9,223 nucleotides of DNA from Aurantimonas sp036252795 (GCA_036252795.1 DASYHY010000279.1:1-9223); one strand, 5' to 3'. Positions 1 through 6,048 are shown, numbered from the stretch's first letter. The notes: generated by a model from the sequence alone, not told the origin. Translations and numbers: made by a program.

Positions 1-1
1 G

Positions 2-376
2 GCGATGAACGCGCTGGGCGGCTTCCGGACGCAGGGACACGACGAGGCCGGCCGCACGCAGATCATCGCCGACGCGCGCGCCGTCAGCGACGCCGGCGCC
101 TTCGCGGTTGTGCTGGAAGGCATCGTCGAGCCGCTGGCCGAGGAAATCACGAGAGAGATCGCGGCTCCCACGATCGGCATCGGCGCCGCGGCCGCCTGCG
201 ACGGCCAGATCCTCGTCCTAGAGGACCTGCTGGGCCTGACCGAGCGCCCGCCGCGCTTCGTCAAGCGCTACGCCGAACTCGGCGCCGCAGTGGAGAAGGC
301 GATCGGCGACTACGCGGAAGAAGTCCGCAACCGGACATTCCCGGGACCGGAGCACGTGTACCAGCCGCGAAAGTAA
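2..376 (+). CDS. panB: 3-methyl-2-oxobutanoate hydroxymethyltransferase (ketopantoate hydroxymethyltransferase), 3' part
   Basis: PanB transfers a hydroxymethyl group from 5,10-methylene-THF to 3-methyl-2-oxobutanoate, giving ketopantoate, the first committed step of pantothenate and coenzyme A synthesis in the cytosol. The gene enters from the left edge, so only the last 124 residues are visible, a little under half of a usual protein of about 265-280 aa. The visible part carries family hallmarks: GGFRTQG, the segment FAVVLEGI whose Glu corresponds to the catalytic glutamate, then PTIGIGA and CDGQILVLEDLLGL, and FVKRYAELG near the C-terminus. It ends at TAA. The ATG at 5 is an internal methionine, not the start. 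The gene converges with a 77-aa gene 121 bp further on. panC is often adjacent in this group but would lie outside the window. The assignment is firm. Confidence 0.95.
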   Translation, partial: AMNALGGFRTQGHDEAGRTQIIADARAVSDAGAFAVVLEGIVEPLAEEITREIAAPTIGIGAAAACDGQILVLEDLLGLTERPPRFVKRYAELGAAVEKAIGDYAEEVRNRTFPGPEHVYQPRK

Positions 377-389
377 CCGTCAGCCGAGC

Positions 390-405
390 CGAACGGGGGC
401 GTTCG
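390..405. terminator. small hairpin after panB
   Basis: A perfect 6-bp inverted repeat, CGAACG and CGTTCG, flanks a GGGG loop 14 nt after the panB stop. No T-run follows, so this is only a possible weak or Rho-assisted terminator. It is placed where a panB terminator would be expected. Confidence 0.3.
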
Positions 406-477
406 CGCGGGCCGAGTCTGGCCAAGCCCGGCGCCCGTCCGCCCGCTCGTGATGTTGTTTCCCAGTCGGCCCGGCTG

Positions 478-495
478 GCGCCGCTCCGGCGGCGC
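478..495. terminator. GC-rich hairpin between convergent panB and the 77-aa gene
   Basis: A perfect 7-bp inverted repeat, GCGCCGC and GCGGCGC, has the loop TCCG. On the + strand this is a C(UUCG)G-class UNCG tetraloop, which is unusually stable. It begins 2 nt beyond the stop codon of the minus-strand 77-aa gene and lies about 100 nt after panB. No T-run follows on either strand. It may terminate or protect 3' ends from both sides. Confidence 0.35.
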
Positions 496-497
496 GG

Positions 498-731
498 CTA
501 CCCGGCCTTGTCGGTTCGGTTGCCCTTGCCGAGGTCTTCGCGGGCGCGCTTGTCCTTGTCGAGCTTCTCGAAGCTCTCGATCACGCCATCCGTCTCCTGC
601 TTGGCGTCGGGCACCGCCTGCCGCTGGTTGTGCACGCTCTCCTGGTCGTTGCCCTGCAGCGAGTTGCGACCCATCCGGTCGGAGGCGATGTCGGTCTCGG
701 TCAGCGGCACGTTCTTGTTGTCGTTCGACAT
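498..731 (-). CDS. small hydrophilic protein of unknown function (77 aa), likely stress-induced
   Basis: I do not recognise a named family. The 77-aa protein is almost entirely polar and charged: N-terminal MSNDNKNVPLTETD, then a Gln/Asn-rich middle (NSLQGNDQESVHNQRQ), then a Lys/Asp/Glu-rich tail. It has no signal peptide, no membrane segment and no cysteine, so it is probably cytosolic and largely disordered. The ATG at 731 is preceded by a strong Shine-Dalgarno sequence, AGAGGAGA (737-744), at 5-nt spacing. A perfect GGAAC-N16-CGTT element lies just upstream (758-782), matching the alphaproteobacterial sigma-EcfG consensus. I infer that this is a general-stress-response protein transcribed separately from the phosphatase gene 85 bp upstream. 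That this is a real gene is well supported by its start signals; its function is unknown. Confidence 0.8.
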   Translation of the reverse strand: MSNDNKNVPLTETDIASDRMGRNSLQGNDQESVHNQRQAVPDAKQETDGVIESFEKLDKDKRAREDLGKGNRTDKAG

Positions 732-736
732 GGATG

Positions 737-744
737 TCTCCTCT
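737..744 (-). promoter_or_regulatory. strong ribosome binding site of the 77-aa gene
   Basis: AGAGGAGA on the minus strand lies 5 nt before the ATG at 731. It fixes the start and is one of the best Shine-Dalgarno matches in the window. Confidence 0.8.
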
Positions 745-757
745 GGTTCTCAGGACC

Positions 758-782
758 AACGAGGGGACAGGAGCGGCGTTCC
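758..782 (-). promoter_or_regulatory. sigma-EcfG (general stress response) type promoter
   Basis: On the minus strand, GGAAC (rc of 778-782) is followed by exactly 16 nt and then CGTT (rc of 758-761). This equals the published consensus for EcfG/RpoE2-type sigma factors of alphaproteobacteria (GGAAC, 16-17 nt, CGTT). The -10 element lies 26 nt before the ATG at 731, which would give a 5' leader of about 20 nt containing the ribosome binding site. By eye, no other GGAAC in the window, on either strand, has CGTT at 16 or 17 nt. Binding is inferred, not shown. Confidence 0.7.
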
Positions 783-816
783 AAGCGATGGTCCGGCTTG
801 CGAAGATACCGCAGGC

Positions 817-1332
817 TCACAGCACCAGCGGCAGGACGAACGGTGTGCCGGAATAGGCTTCCTCGCCGCGGCCGATCGAGCGGATGGCCTCGACCATCCG
901 GCCGCCGCGGCCGAGCCGGTCGTCGGCGAAAGCGACGAGGCGGGCGTTGGGCGTGGCGGAGGGCGCGCGGCGGCGCAGTTCCTCCGCCAGGGCCTGTTCG
1001 TCGAGATCCGGATTGATCGCCATCGCGGTGATGTAGGCGGCGGCGGTGGAGCGGCTGATCCCGGCATAGCAGTGGATCGCCAGCGGCTTCTCGCGGTTCC
1101 AGCGCGCCCCGAACTCCAGCAGCCGGTCGAGATGGTGGATGGCCGGGGCGGTCATCCCGTCGATCTCCTCGACGATGTCGTTGAAGCCGAGGAAGAGATG
1201 CCGGTCCGCCGCGATCGTGGCGGGGCGGGGCACCGGCGTGTCGGCGTTGATCAGCGTCACGAGATCGAGCGCGCCGTGGTCGGCGACGGTCGCGTGGAGT
1301 TCGGCGAGGGAGGATACGACGAGATAGCTCAT
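817..1332 (-). CDS. protein-tyrosine/dual-specificity phosphatase-like protein (C-x5-R)
   Basis: This 171-aa protein has the cysteine-phosphatase signature HCYAGISRS: His87, the nucleophile Cys88, and Arg94 closing the phosphate loop, followed by Ser95. The family is the alphaproteobacterial 'predicted protein tyrosine phosphatase' group (COG5350-like). Members presumably hydrolyse a phosphoester through a cysteinyl-phosphate intermediate, but the substrate is unknown. Asp52 in FNDI, or Asp58, are candidates for the general acid; I cannot choose between them from sequence alone. There is no signal peptide, so it should be cytosolic. The gene starts at ATG 1332, 32 bp after the HD hydrolase stop on the same strand, with only a weak ribosome binding site. 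It is likely the third gene of an operon ygfZ-HD-phosphatase. Protein, RNA 5' or small-molecule phosphates are all possible substrates. Confidence 0.85.
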   Translation of the reverse strand: MSYLVVSSLAELHATVADHGALDLVTLINADTPVPRPATIAADRHLFLGFNDIVEEIDGMTAPAIHHLDRLLEFGARWNREKPLAIHCYAGISRSTAAAYITAMAINPDLDEQALAEELRRRAPSATPNARLVAFADDRLGRGGRMVEAIRSIGRGEEAYSGTPFVLPLVL

Positions 1333-1364
1333 GGACTCACACTATGGGCCGCGAACGTCAGATG

Positions 1365-2012
1365 TCATCCCCGTCCCGCGCGTGCGACATCCTGCGCCGG
1401 CTGGCTCTCCCGGCACGTGGCGTCGAGCGCGGCGAAGCGGGCGAGGAAGGCCGCTTCAGTGGCGGCGGTCGGCACCGGCGTGAAGGCGGCGGGCTCGACG
1501 AGGCCGGCGGCCGGCTTGCCGAAGAAGGTCGCGGCTTCCTTCGCGGCGAATCCCGCCAGCAGCACCGCCTCGTGATAGGCCGACACCCGGTCGGCGGTCT
1601 TTATCGCCTTCTCGACGGAAGAGGGCAGCGAAGGCGGCAGGCCGAAGCGCAGGTTCACCGCCGCCTGCAGGCGCTGTTCGACCCGCTTGTAGTCCCCGCC
1701 CATGACGCTCTTGAAGGGCGAGATCATGTCGCCGATGACGTATTCCGGCGCGTCGTGGAGGAGGGCGGCGAGGCACCAGCGCGGCTCGGCGCCGTCCGCC
1801 GCCACCAGCGTCTCGACAATGAGCGAGTGCTGCGCGACGGAAAAGGCGTGGTCGCCGCGCGTCTGGCCGTTCCAGCGGGCGACGCGGGCGAGGCCGTGCG
1901 CAATGTCCTCGATCTCCACGTCGAGCGGCGAGGGATCGAGCAGGTCGAGCCGGCGCCCGGACAGCATGCGCTGCCAGACCCGCGCCGGCCTGGTGCCCGC
2001 GGTGCGGCTCAT
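1365..2012 (-). CDS. HD-family metal-dependent phosphohydrolase (YfbR-like)
   Basis: This 215-aa HD-domain protein has the metal ligands in order: His62 (SVAQHS), His86-Asp87 (LLHDAPEYVIGDM) and Asp141 (KTADR). Glu90 and Asp95 are in positions conserved in YfbR-like enzymes, which are 5'-deoxynucleotidases. The N-terminal WNGQTRG plus FSVAQHS pattern is shared with the common 'HD family hydrolase' of proteobacteria and phages. Hydrolysis of a nucleotide or similar phosphate is the likely reaction; the true substrate is unknown. The tail after about residue 150 is Ala-rich and less typical. The ATG at 2012 overlaps the ygfZ stop as ATGA, with GGAGA a few bases upstream inside ygfZ, which indicates translational coupling. 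The phosphatase gene follows after 32 bp. Confidence 0.88.
   Translation of the reverse strand: MSRTAGTRPARVWQRMLSGRRLDLLDPSPLDVEIEDIAHGLARVARWNGQTRGDHAFSVAQHSLIVETLVAADGAEPRWCLAALLHDAPEYVIGDMISPFKSVMGGDYKRVEQRLQAAVNLRFGLPPSLPSSVEKAIKTADRVSAYHEAVLLAGFAAKEAATFFGKPAAGLVEPAAFTPVPTAATEAAFLARFAALDATCRESQPAQDVARAGRG
2009..2012 (-). other. ATGA start/stop overlap of ygfZ and the HD hydrolase
   Basis: On the minus strand ATGA serves as both the start of the HD hydrolase (2012-2010) and the TGA stop of ygfZ (2011-2009). This 4-nt overlap is the usual sign of an operon with coupled translation. Confidence 0.9.
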
Positions 2013-2866
2013 TCGGCGTCTCCGGCGGCAGCCCCGGCAGGAGCGGGCTCGGGCAGCGCGAAACCGGCCCAGGGCGGCACCGTCGCGGTGACCGCCACCC
2101 CGTCCGCCCGCAGCGTCGCGTCCGCCGCCAGGGCATCGGCCAGCCGGTCTATACGGATCAACGCGAAGCCGTCGCAGCCCGAGGCCGAAAGCACCGTGCC
2201 GATCGTCCGGCCGCCGGCCTCGATGTTGGCGCCGGGGGTGAGGTGCCCGTCCGCCTCGACCAGCATCAGCCGGCGGCGGGCGGTGCCCCGATGCTGCATG
2301 CGCGAGACGACTTCCTGGCCGACGAAGCAGCCCTTCTTGAACGAGACGCCGCCATTCTGGTCGAGCAGCACGTCGTGCGGGAAGACCTCGGAGCCGGGAT
2401 AGTCGGTGTCCGATTCGGCAACGCCCGCCCGTATCCGCTGTCGCTCGAAATCCGCCGGCTCGGCGCCAGCGATTCCCGCCGGCGGTGCGCCGTAGACGCG
2501 CCAGACGGGATCTTGAAAGCGCCGGTCGCGCAGCGCTCCCGGCACGGTTTCATCCTCGTCCCAGACGGCATGAATGGGATCCTCGCTCGGCTCGATCGCC
2601 ACCTTGGTACGCAGCCGGTAGAGCGCGAGACGCTTGGCGAAGGCCTCGGCGGCGGAACTGGCGACGTCGAGCCGGAATCCGCCCGGGACGCGGCCGATCA
2701 GGAACTCGAACAGGATCTTGCCTTGGGGGGTCAGCAGCGCCGAGGGCCGCATCTCTTCCTCGCCGAGCCCGTCGAGATCGGCGGTGACCAGCGTCTGGAG
2801 GAAATGTTCGGCGGGATCCCCGGTGACGAGGAGGAGGGCGCGATCCGCGAGGCGGGCGACGGGCAT
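2009..2866 (-). CDS. ygfZ: YgfZ/GcvT-family folate-binding protein
   Basis: The 285-aa protein has the YgfZ signature K-G-C-x-x-G-Q-E at 178-185 (Lys178, Cys180, Gln184, Glu185), followed by VVSRMQHRGTARRRL. The N-terminal GcvT-like fold is recognisable from LVTGDPAEHFLQTLVTADL and LTPQGKILFEF. YgfZ proteins bind tetrahydrofolate and help make or repair certain Fe-S enzymes such as MiaB; they are not aminomethyltransferases. The open frame continues upstream to 3298, but that extension is antisense to the dihydroorotase gene. I place the start at ATG 2866, giving MPVARLADRALL, which aligns with where family members begin; its ribosome binding site is poor. It is divergent from the dihydroorotase gene (75 bp between starts) and leads the ygfZ-HD-phosphatase operon. 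The C-terminus is Ala/Pro-rich. Confidence 0.93.
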   Translation of the reverse strand: MPVARLADRALLLVTGDPAEHFLQTLVTADLDGLGEEEMRPSALLTPQGKILFEFLIGRVPGGFRLDVASSAAEAFAKRLALYRLRTKVAIEPSEDPIHAVWDEDETVPGALRDRRFQDPVWRVYGAPPAGIAGAEPADFERQRIRAGVAESDTDYPGSEVFPHDVLLDQNGGVSFKKGCFVGQEVVSRMQHRGTARRRLMLVEADGHLTPGANIEAGGRTIGTVLSASGCDGFALIRIDRLADALAADATLRADGVAVTATVPPWAGFALPEPAPAGAAAGDAE

Positions 2867-2941
2867 GGGGACAGCTCGCTTGTGTGACCAGGCGCATTTA
2901 CGTAAGCCGGGCCCGCCGGCGGAACAAGCGGAGAGACGACC
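2867..2941. promoter_or_regulatory. divergent promoter region of ygfZ and the dihydroorotase gene
   Basis: These 75 bp must hold the promoters of both genes. The only distinct element is a perfect 8-bp palindrome, TTACGTAA (2898-2905), an AT-rich spot in GC-rich surroundings. I could not make out a convincing -35/-10 pair on either strand. GGAGAG (2930-2935) is the ribosome binding site of the dihydroorotase gene. Confidence 0.55.
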
Positions 2942-4279
2942 ATGGCGACGACCTACGACACGCTTCTGACCGGCGGGACGGTGGTGAACCAGGATGGCGC
3001 GGGGCTTCGCGACATCGCCATGCGCGGCGGCAAGATCGTCGCGATCGGCCAGCTGGACCCCGCTCTCGCAGGCGAGACGATCGACTGCACGGGCCTGCAT
3101 GTCCTGCCCGGCGTGATCGACAGCCAGGTGCATTTCCGCGAGCCCGGCGCCGAGCACAAGGAGGATCTCGAGACCGGCTCGCGCGCCGCGGTGCTGGGCG
3201 GCGTCACCTGCGTCTTCGAGATGCCCAACACCAATCCGCTGACCACCAGCGAGGCGGCGCTCGCCGACAAGGTGCGGCGCGGCCGCCACCGGATGCATTG
3301 CGACTTCGCCTTCTGGGTCGGCGGCACGCGCGAGAACGTCGCCGACCTAAGCGAACTGGAACGCCTGCCGGGCGCGGCCGGCATCAAGGTGTTCATGGGC
3401 TCGTCCACCGGATCGCTGCTGGTCGAGGACGATGACGGCGTGCGCGAGATCCTGTCGCAGACCCGCCGCCGCGCCGCGTTCCATTCCGAGGACGAGTTCC
3501 GCCTGCGCGAACGCGCGTCGCTGAAGGTGGCCGGCGACCCGGCCTCGCATCCGGTCTGGCGCGACGAGATCGCCGCGCTGCGCTGCACCGAGCGGCTGGT
3601 CGCCATCGCCGAGGCGACCGGTGCGCGGATCCACGTGCTGCACATCTCCACCGAGGAGGAGATCGACTTCCTCGCCGCCCACAAGCGCAACGTCACCTGC
3701 GAGGCGACGCCGCATCACCTGACCATGTCGGCCGAGGACTACGCCGTCCTCGGCACCAGACTGCAGATGAACCCGCCGGTGCGCGACGCCCGCCACCGCG
3801 ACGGCGTCTGGCGCGGCATCGCATCGGGCGTCGTCGACGTGCTCGGCTCCGACCACGCGCCGCATACGCTGGAGGAGAAGGCGCAGCCTTATCCGCAGTC
3901 GCCCTCCGGCATGACCGGCGTCCAGACGCTGGTGCCGATCATGCTCGACCATGTCGCCAACGGGCGCCTCAGCCTGGCGCGCTTCGTCGACCTCACCTCG
4001 GCAGGGCCGCAGCGCATCTTCGGCCTTGCCGCCAAAGGCCGCATCGCGCCCGGCTACGACGCCGACCTCACCATCGTCGACCTGAAGCGGCAGGCGACGA
4101 TCACCAATGACTGGATCGGCTCGCGCGCCCAGTGGACGCCCTATGACGGCAGGCAGGTCACCGGCTGGCCCGTCGGCACCTTCGTGCGCGGCCACCGTGT
4201 CATGTGGGAAGGCGAGATCGCCGACGGCGCACGGGGCGAGCCGGCGGAATTCGTCGAGACGCTGGCGAAGCTGGGTTGA
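2942..4279 (+). CDS. pyrC: dihydroorotase, with Gln in place of the first metal-binding His
   Basis: This 445-aa amidohydrolase-superfamily protein should convert N-carbamoyl-L-aspartate to dihydroorotate in pyrimidine synthesis. Landmarks: DSQVHFREPG (60-69), GIKVFMGSSTG with the lysine to be carboxylated at 149, FHSEDE (His181), HVLHIS (His234), ATPHHL (258-259), MNPPVR (276-281) and GSDHAP with the catalytic Asp304. The usual D-x-H-x-H at the metal site reads D-S-Q62-V-H64. From memory, this Q-x-H form marks a known dihydroorotase subgroup also found in Bacteroidetes, so it need not mean loss of activity. Its length is normal. GGAGAG precedes the ATG by 6 nt. It is not beside pyrB, and rhizobia often carry another pyrC-like copy with pyrB, so this may be the solitary paralogue. 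Allantoinase or hydantoinase activity is less likely given the F-R-E-P-G arginine. Confidence 0.88.
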   Translation: MATTYDTLLTGGTVVNQDGAGLRDIAMRGGKIVAIGQLDPALAGETIDCTGLHVLPGVIDSQVHFREPGAEHKEDLETGSRAAVLGGVTCVFEMPNTNPLTTSEAALADKVRRGRHRMHCDFAFWVGGTRENVADLSELERLPGAAGIKVFMGSSTGSLLVEDDDGVREILSQTRRRAAFHSEDEFRLRERASLKVAGDPASHPVWRDEIAALRCTERLVAIAEATGARIHVLHISTEEEIDFLAAHKRNVTCEATPHHLTMSAEDYAVLGTRLQMNPPVRDARHRDGVWRGIASGVVDVLGSDHAPHTLEEKAQPYPQSPSGMTGVQTLVPIMLDHVANGRLSLARFVDLTSAGPQRIFGLAAKGRIAPGYDADLTIVDLKRQATITNDWIGSRAQWTPYDGRQVTGWPVGTFVRGHRVMWEGEIADGARGEPAEFVETLAKLG

Positions 4280-4316
4280 GCCGCCGGCTGTGGGCGGCAC
4301 TGTCGAGGAGCATGCG

Positions 4317-4850
4317 ATGACCGAGGAATCTCCGGACGATGCCGCCGTCGAAGAAGCGACCATGGCGATGGCGGCGCGGGTGTTCGACGCAGCCCGGCGC
4401 GGCGATGTCGCGGCGATGGCGGGTTTCCTCGACCAGGGCCTGCCGGCGAACTTTCGCAACGACAAGGGCGACAGCCTGCTGATGCTCGCCAGCTATCACG
4501 GCCATTCGGCGCTGACGGAATTCCTGCTTACGCGGGGGGCGGACCCGGAACTGGTCAACGATCGCGGGCAGACGCCGCTGGCCGGCGCCGCGTTCAAGGG
4601 CGAGCTCGAGATCACCCGGCTGTTGCTGGATCACGGCGCGAAGGTGGACGGTTCCGGTCCGGACGGGCGCACGCCGCTGATGATGGCGGCGATGTTCAAC
4701 AGGACGAAGCTTCTGGACTGCCTGCTGGAGCGCGGGGCGGACATCGCCGCCCGCACCCCGGAAGGCACGACGGCACGCGATGCCGCGGCCGCCATGGGTG
4801 CCGCGGACGCGGTGGCACTGCTCGACCGGCGGCTGGCCGCCGGGGGCTGA
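4317..4850 (+). CDS. ankyrin-repeat protein (177 aa)
   Basis: A compact protein made almost wholly of ankyrin repeats: roughly residues 17-49, 50-82, 83-115 and 116-148, with a degenerate cap at 150-170. Consensus pieces include DSLLMLASYHGHSALTEFLL, the turn RGADPELVNDRGQTPL, LLLDHGAKVDG and DGRTPLMMAAM. Ankyrin stacks bind other proteins; the partner cannot be told from sequence. No signal peptide or membrane segment is present, so it is likely cytosolic. ATG 4317 is chosen because GAGGAG (4305-4310) sits 6 nt before it; the frame stays open upstream into the dihydroorotase gene but without a better start. It lies 37 bp after that gene on the same strand, so the two may share a transcript. 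Its stop is 6 bp from the stop of the convergent gene. Confidence 0.9.
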   Translation: MTEESPDDAAVEEATMAMAARVFDAARRGDVAAMAGFLDQGLPANFRNDKGDSLLMLASYHGHSALTEFLLTRGADPELVNDRGQTPLAGAAFKGELEITRLLLDHGAKVDGSGPDGRTPLMMAAMFNRTKLLDCLLERGADIAARTPEGTTARDAAAAMGAADAVALLDRRLAAGG

Positions 4851-4862
4851 CGCCGGTCAGTC
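4845..4862. repeat. hairpin containing both convergent stop codons
   Basis: CTGAC (4847-4851), loop GCCG, GTCAG (4856-4860) form a perfect 5-bp stem. It extends by one G-U and one G-C pair to 4845-4862. The TGA of the ankyrin gene sits in one arm and the TGA of the opposing gene in the other. There is no T-run, so terminator function is uncertain. Part of the symmetry follows automatically from two TGA stops facing each other. Confidence 0.4.
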
Positions 4863-5726
4863 GCCGGCCACGAAGAACGCCAGCCGTCCCTCGGGCGAGA
4901 TGCCGATCCGGTAGAAATTGTAGCCGCCGAAATCCTGCATCGATTCGTAATCGCCCGCCGTGACGAGCTCGAACAGCTCCACCCGTTGCGGGCGCGTCAG
5001 GGCGCCGAGATCGACCTGGGTGAAATACGGCCAGACATAGATCTCGTTCGGGGTGCCGGGCTCCGTGTGGGCATGGCCGGCCTCGAGGATCTCGAGCATG
5101 ATCGCCAGCGTCTCGATCCCTTCGCCGTCGCCGGAGTTGGACCGCAGGAAGGCGATCGGATCTTCGACGGCAGGGCCGAAGGAGAGCACGGTGCCGTCCT
5201 CGCCTTTCTCGATATAGGGCCGCAGCCGCTCGATCTCGCCGCTGCGGGCGATCTCCATCAGCCTGGCTCGCAGATCGCGGACCGGGCGCGGCAGCGACTC
5301 CTCGCCATAGGCAATCTCGGCCTCCAGCGGCTCCGCCCGGCTCGCGCCGGCTGGTTCTTCCGCCGGCGCTGCATCGGGCGCAGGCGGTCCACCCTCAGTC
5401 GGCCGCCGGCCCGGCCGCTCGTCGTCGGACGGCAGGGGCCGGCTATCAGCAGGCGCCTCGTCCTCCGGCGGCAGCGGTACCTCGCCGGCATCGGTACCTT
5501 CATGTTCGGGCGTCGACGGGGACGGATCGGGGAGCGGCGCGGCCGCGGGCCTGGCGCCGGGAGGCGGGGGCAAGGGCGGCAGCGGGACGGCGATGATTCC
5601 CTCCCGGGAGCCCGAGCGGCCCTCTCCGGGATCGATCTGCGAGAAGGAGGCGGCCGGGGTCGCCGGCGCGAGGATCGCCAGGATGATCGCGGCTGTCGGG
5701 AAAAGATTGCTGCGGCGCAAAGGCAC
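4857..5726 (-). CDS. exported proline-rich protein with conserved C-terminal domain, function unknown
   Basis: The 289-aa product has three parts. Residues 1-26 look like a Sec signal peptide: basic start MPLRR, hydrophobic AAIILAILA, cleavage probably after TPAA or TPAAS. Residues about 45-135 are a Pro/Ala/Glu/Asp-rich, low-complexity linker including PLPPLPPPP. Residues about 140-289 form a compact-looking domain ending in VWPYF, DFGGYNFYRIGISPEG and FFVAGD. I recall similar C-terminal domains in hypothetical proteins of rhizobia but know no function. The start is GTG at 5726, supported by GGAGGTG (5732-5738) 5 nt upstream and by the signal peptide; the next in-frame Met is near residue 157. 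It is probably periplasmic or attached to the envelope. It is the last gene of a minus-strand series, 61 bp after the 86-aa gene. Confidence 0.85.
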   Translation of the reverse strand: MPLRRSNLFPTAAIILAILAPATPAASFSQIDPGEGRSGSREGIIAVPLPPLPPPPGARPAAAPLPDPSPSTPEHEGTDAGEVPLPPEDEAPADSRPLPSDDERPGRRPTEGGPPAPDAAPAEEPAGASRAEPLEAEIAYGEESLPRPVRDLRARLMEIARSGEIERLRPYIEKGEDGTVLSFGPAVEDPIAFLRSNSGDGEGIETLAIMLEILEAGHAHTEPGTPNEIYVWPYFTQVDLGALTRPQRVELFELVTAGDYESMQDFGGYNFYRIGISPEGRLAFFVAGD

Positions 5727-5731
5727 GGCGA

Positions 5732-5738
5732 CACCTCC
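5732..5738 (-). promoter_or_regulatory. ribosome binding site fixing the GTG start at 5726
   Basis: GGAGGTG on the minus strand lies 5 nt before GTG 5726. It decides for the GTG start, since no in-frame ATG exists near the signal peptide. Confidence 0.8.
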
Positions 5739-5787
5739 GCGTGATGGCTGCCTGCGAGGCGGGTGAGGGAAGAAGCGGGGAGGGATG

Positions 5788-6048
5788 CTACTGGACGGTG
5801 CGATCCGGGCGGAACTCGCCGAACTCGATGCGCTGCCGCAGCGATTCGACCATCGTCAGCACGTCGTCCTCGCCGTGCAGGCGCACCAACTCGGTGAGCG
5901 CGGTGGTGATCGCCGTCTCGGCCAGGATCTCAGCCTCGATGCCGTCCGAGATGCCGTCCGCCCAAGCCTCGTTGTGATACTCGAACGCGACCTGCTTCTT
6001 CTCCGCCTGGATCATCTCTTCCAGCTCGGCCCCGTGCAAATCGATCAT
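5788..6048 (-). CDS. conserved small hypothetical protein (86 aa)
   Basis: The product is acidic and predicted largely helical, with long Ala/Glu/Leu stretches (ELEEMIQAEKKQ, EAEILAETAITTALTELV, VLTMVESLRQRIEFGEF). It has no cysteine, signal peptide or membrane segment, so it is probably cytosolic. Similar short proteins occur in rhizobial genomes without an assigned function, as far as I recall. ATG 6048 is well supported by GAGGGG (6054-6059) at 5-nt spacing. The 103-bp gap upstream is unusually rich in signals: a TTAA-N7-TTAAC CtrA-type site, a further TTAA and a 9-bp direct repeat. It therefore probably has its own regulated promoter rather than relying on readthrough from the TIGR02301 gene. 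The exported proline-rich protein follows after 61 bp. Confidence 0.8.
   Translation of the reverse strand: MIDLHGAELEEMIQAEKKQVAFEYHNEAWADGISDGIEAEILAETAITTALTELVRLHGEDDVLTMVESLRQRIEFGEFRPDRTVQ

Noticed and set aside
508..1575. 355-aa open frame on the + strand
   Set aside because: Antisense to the phosphatase and 77-aa genes; the translation is low-complexity and Arg/Gly-rich with no recognisable motif, as expected from high GC.
1344..2402. 352-aa open frame on the + strand
   Set aside because: Lies opposite the HD hydrolase and ygfZ, both with clear catalytic or signature motifs; the translation has no family features.
2867..3298. N-terminal extension of ygfZ up to 3298
   Set aside because: It would run antisense through the start of the dihydroorotase gene and adds about 144 residues not found in YgfZ proteins.
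3347..4465. 372-aa open frame on the - strand
   Set aside because: Fully antisense to the dihydroorotase gene and the ankyrin gene; Arg/Ala/Gly-rich shadow translation.
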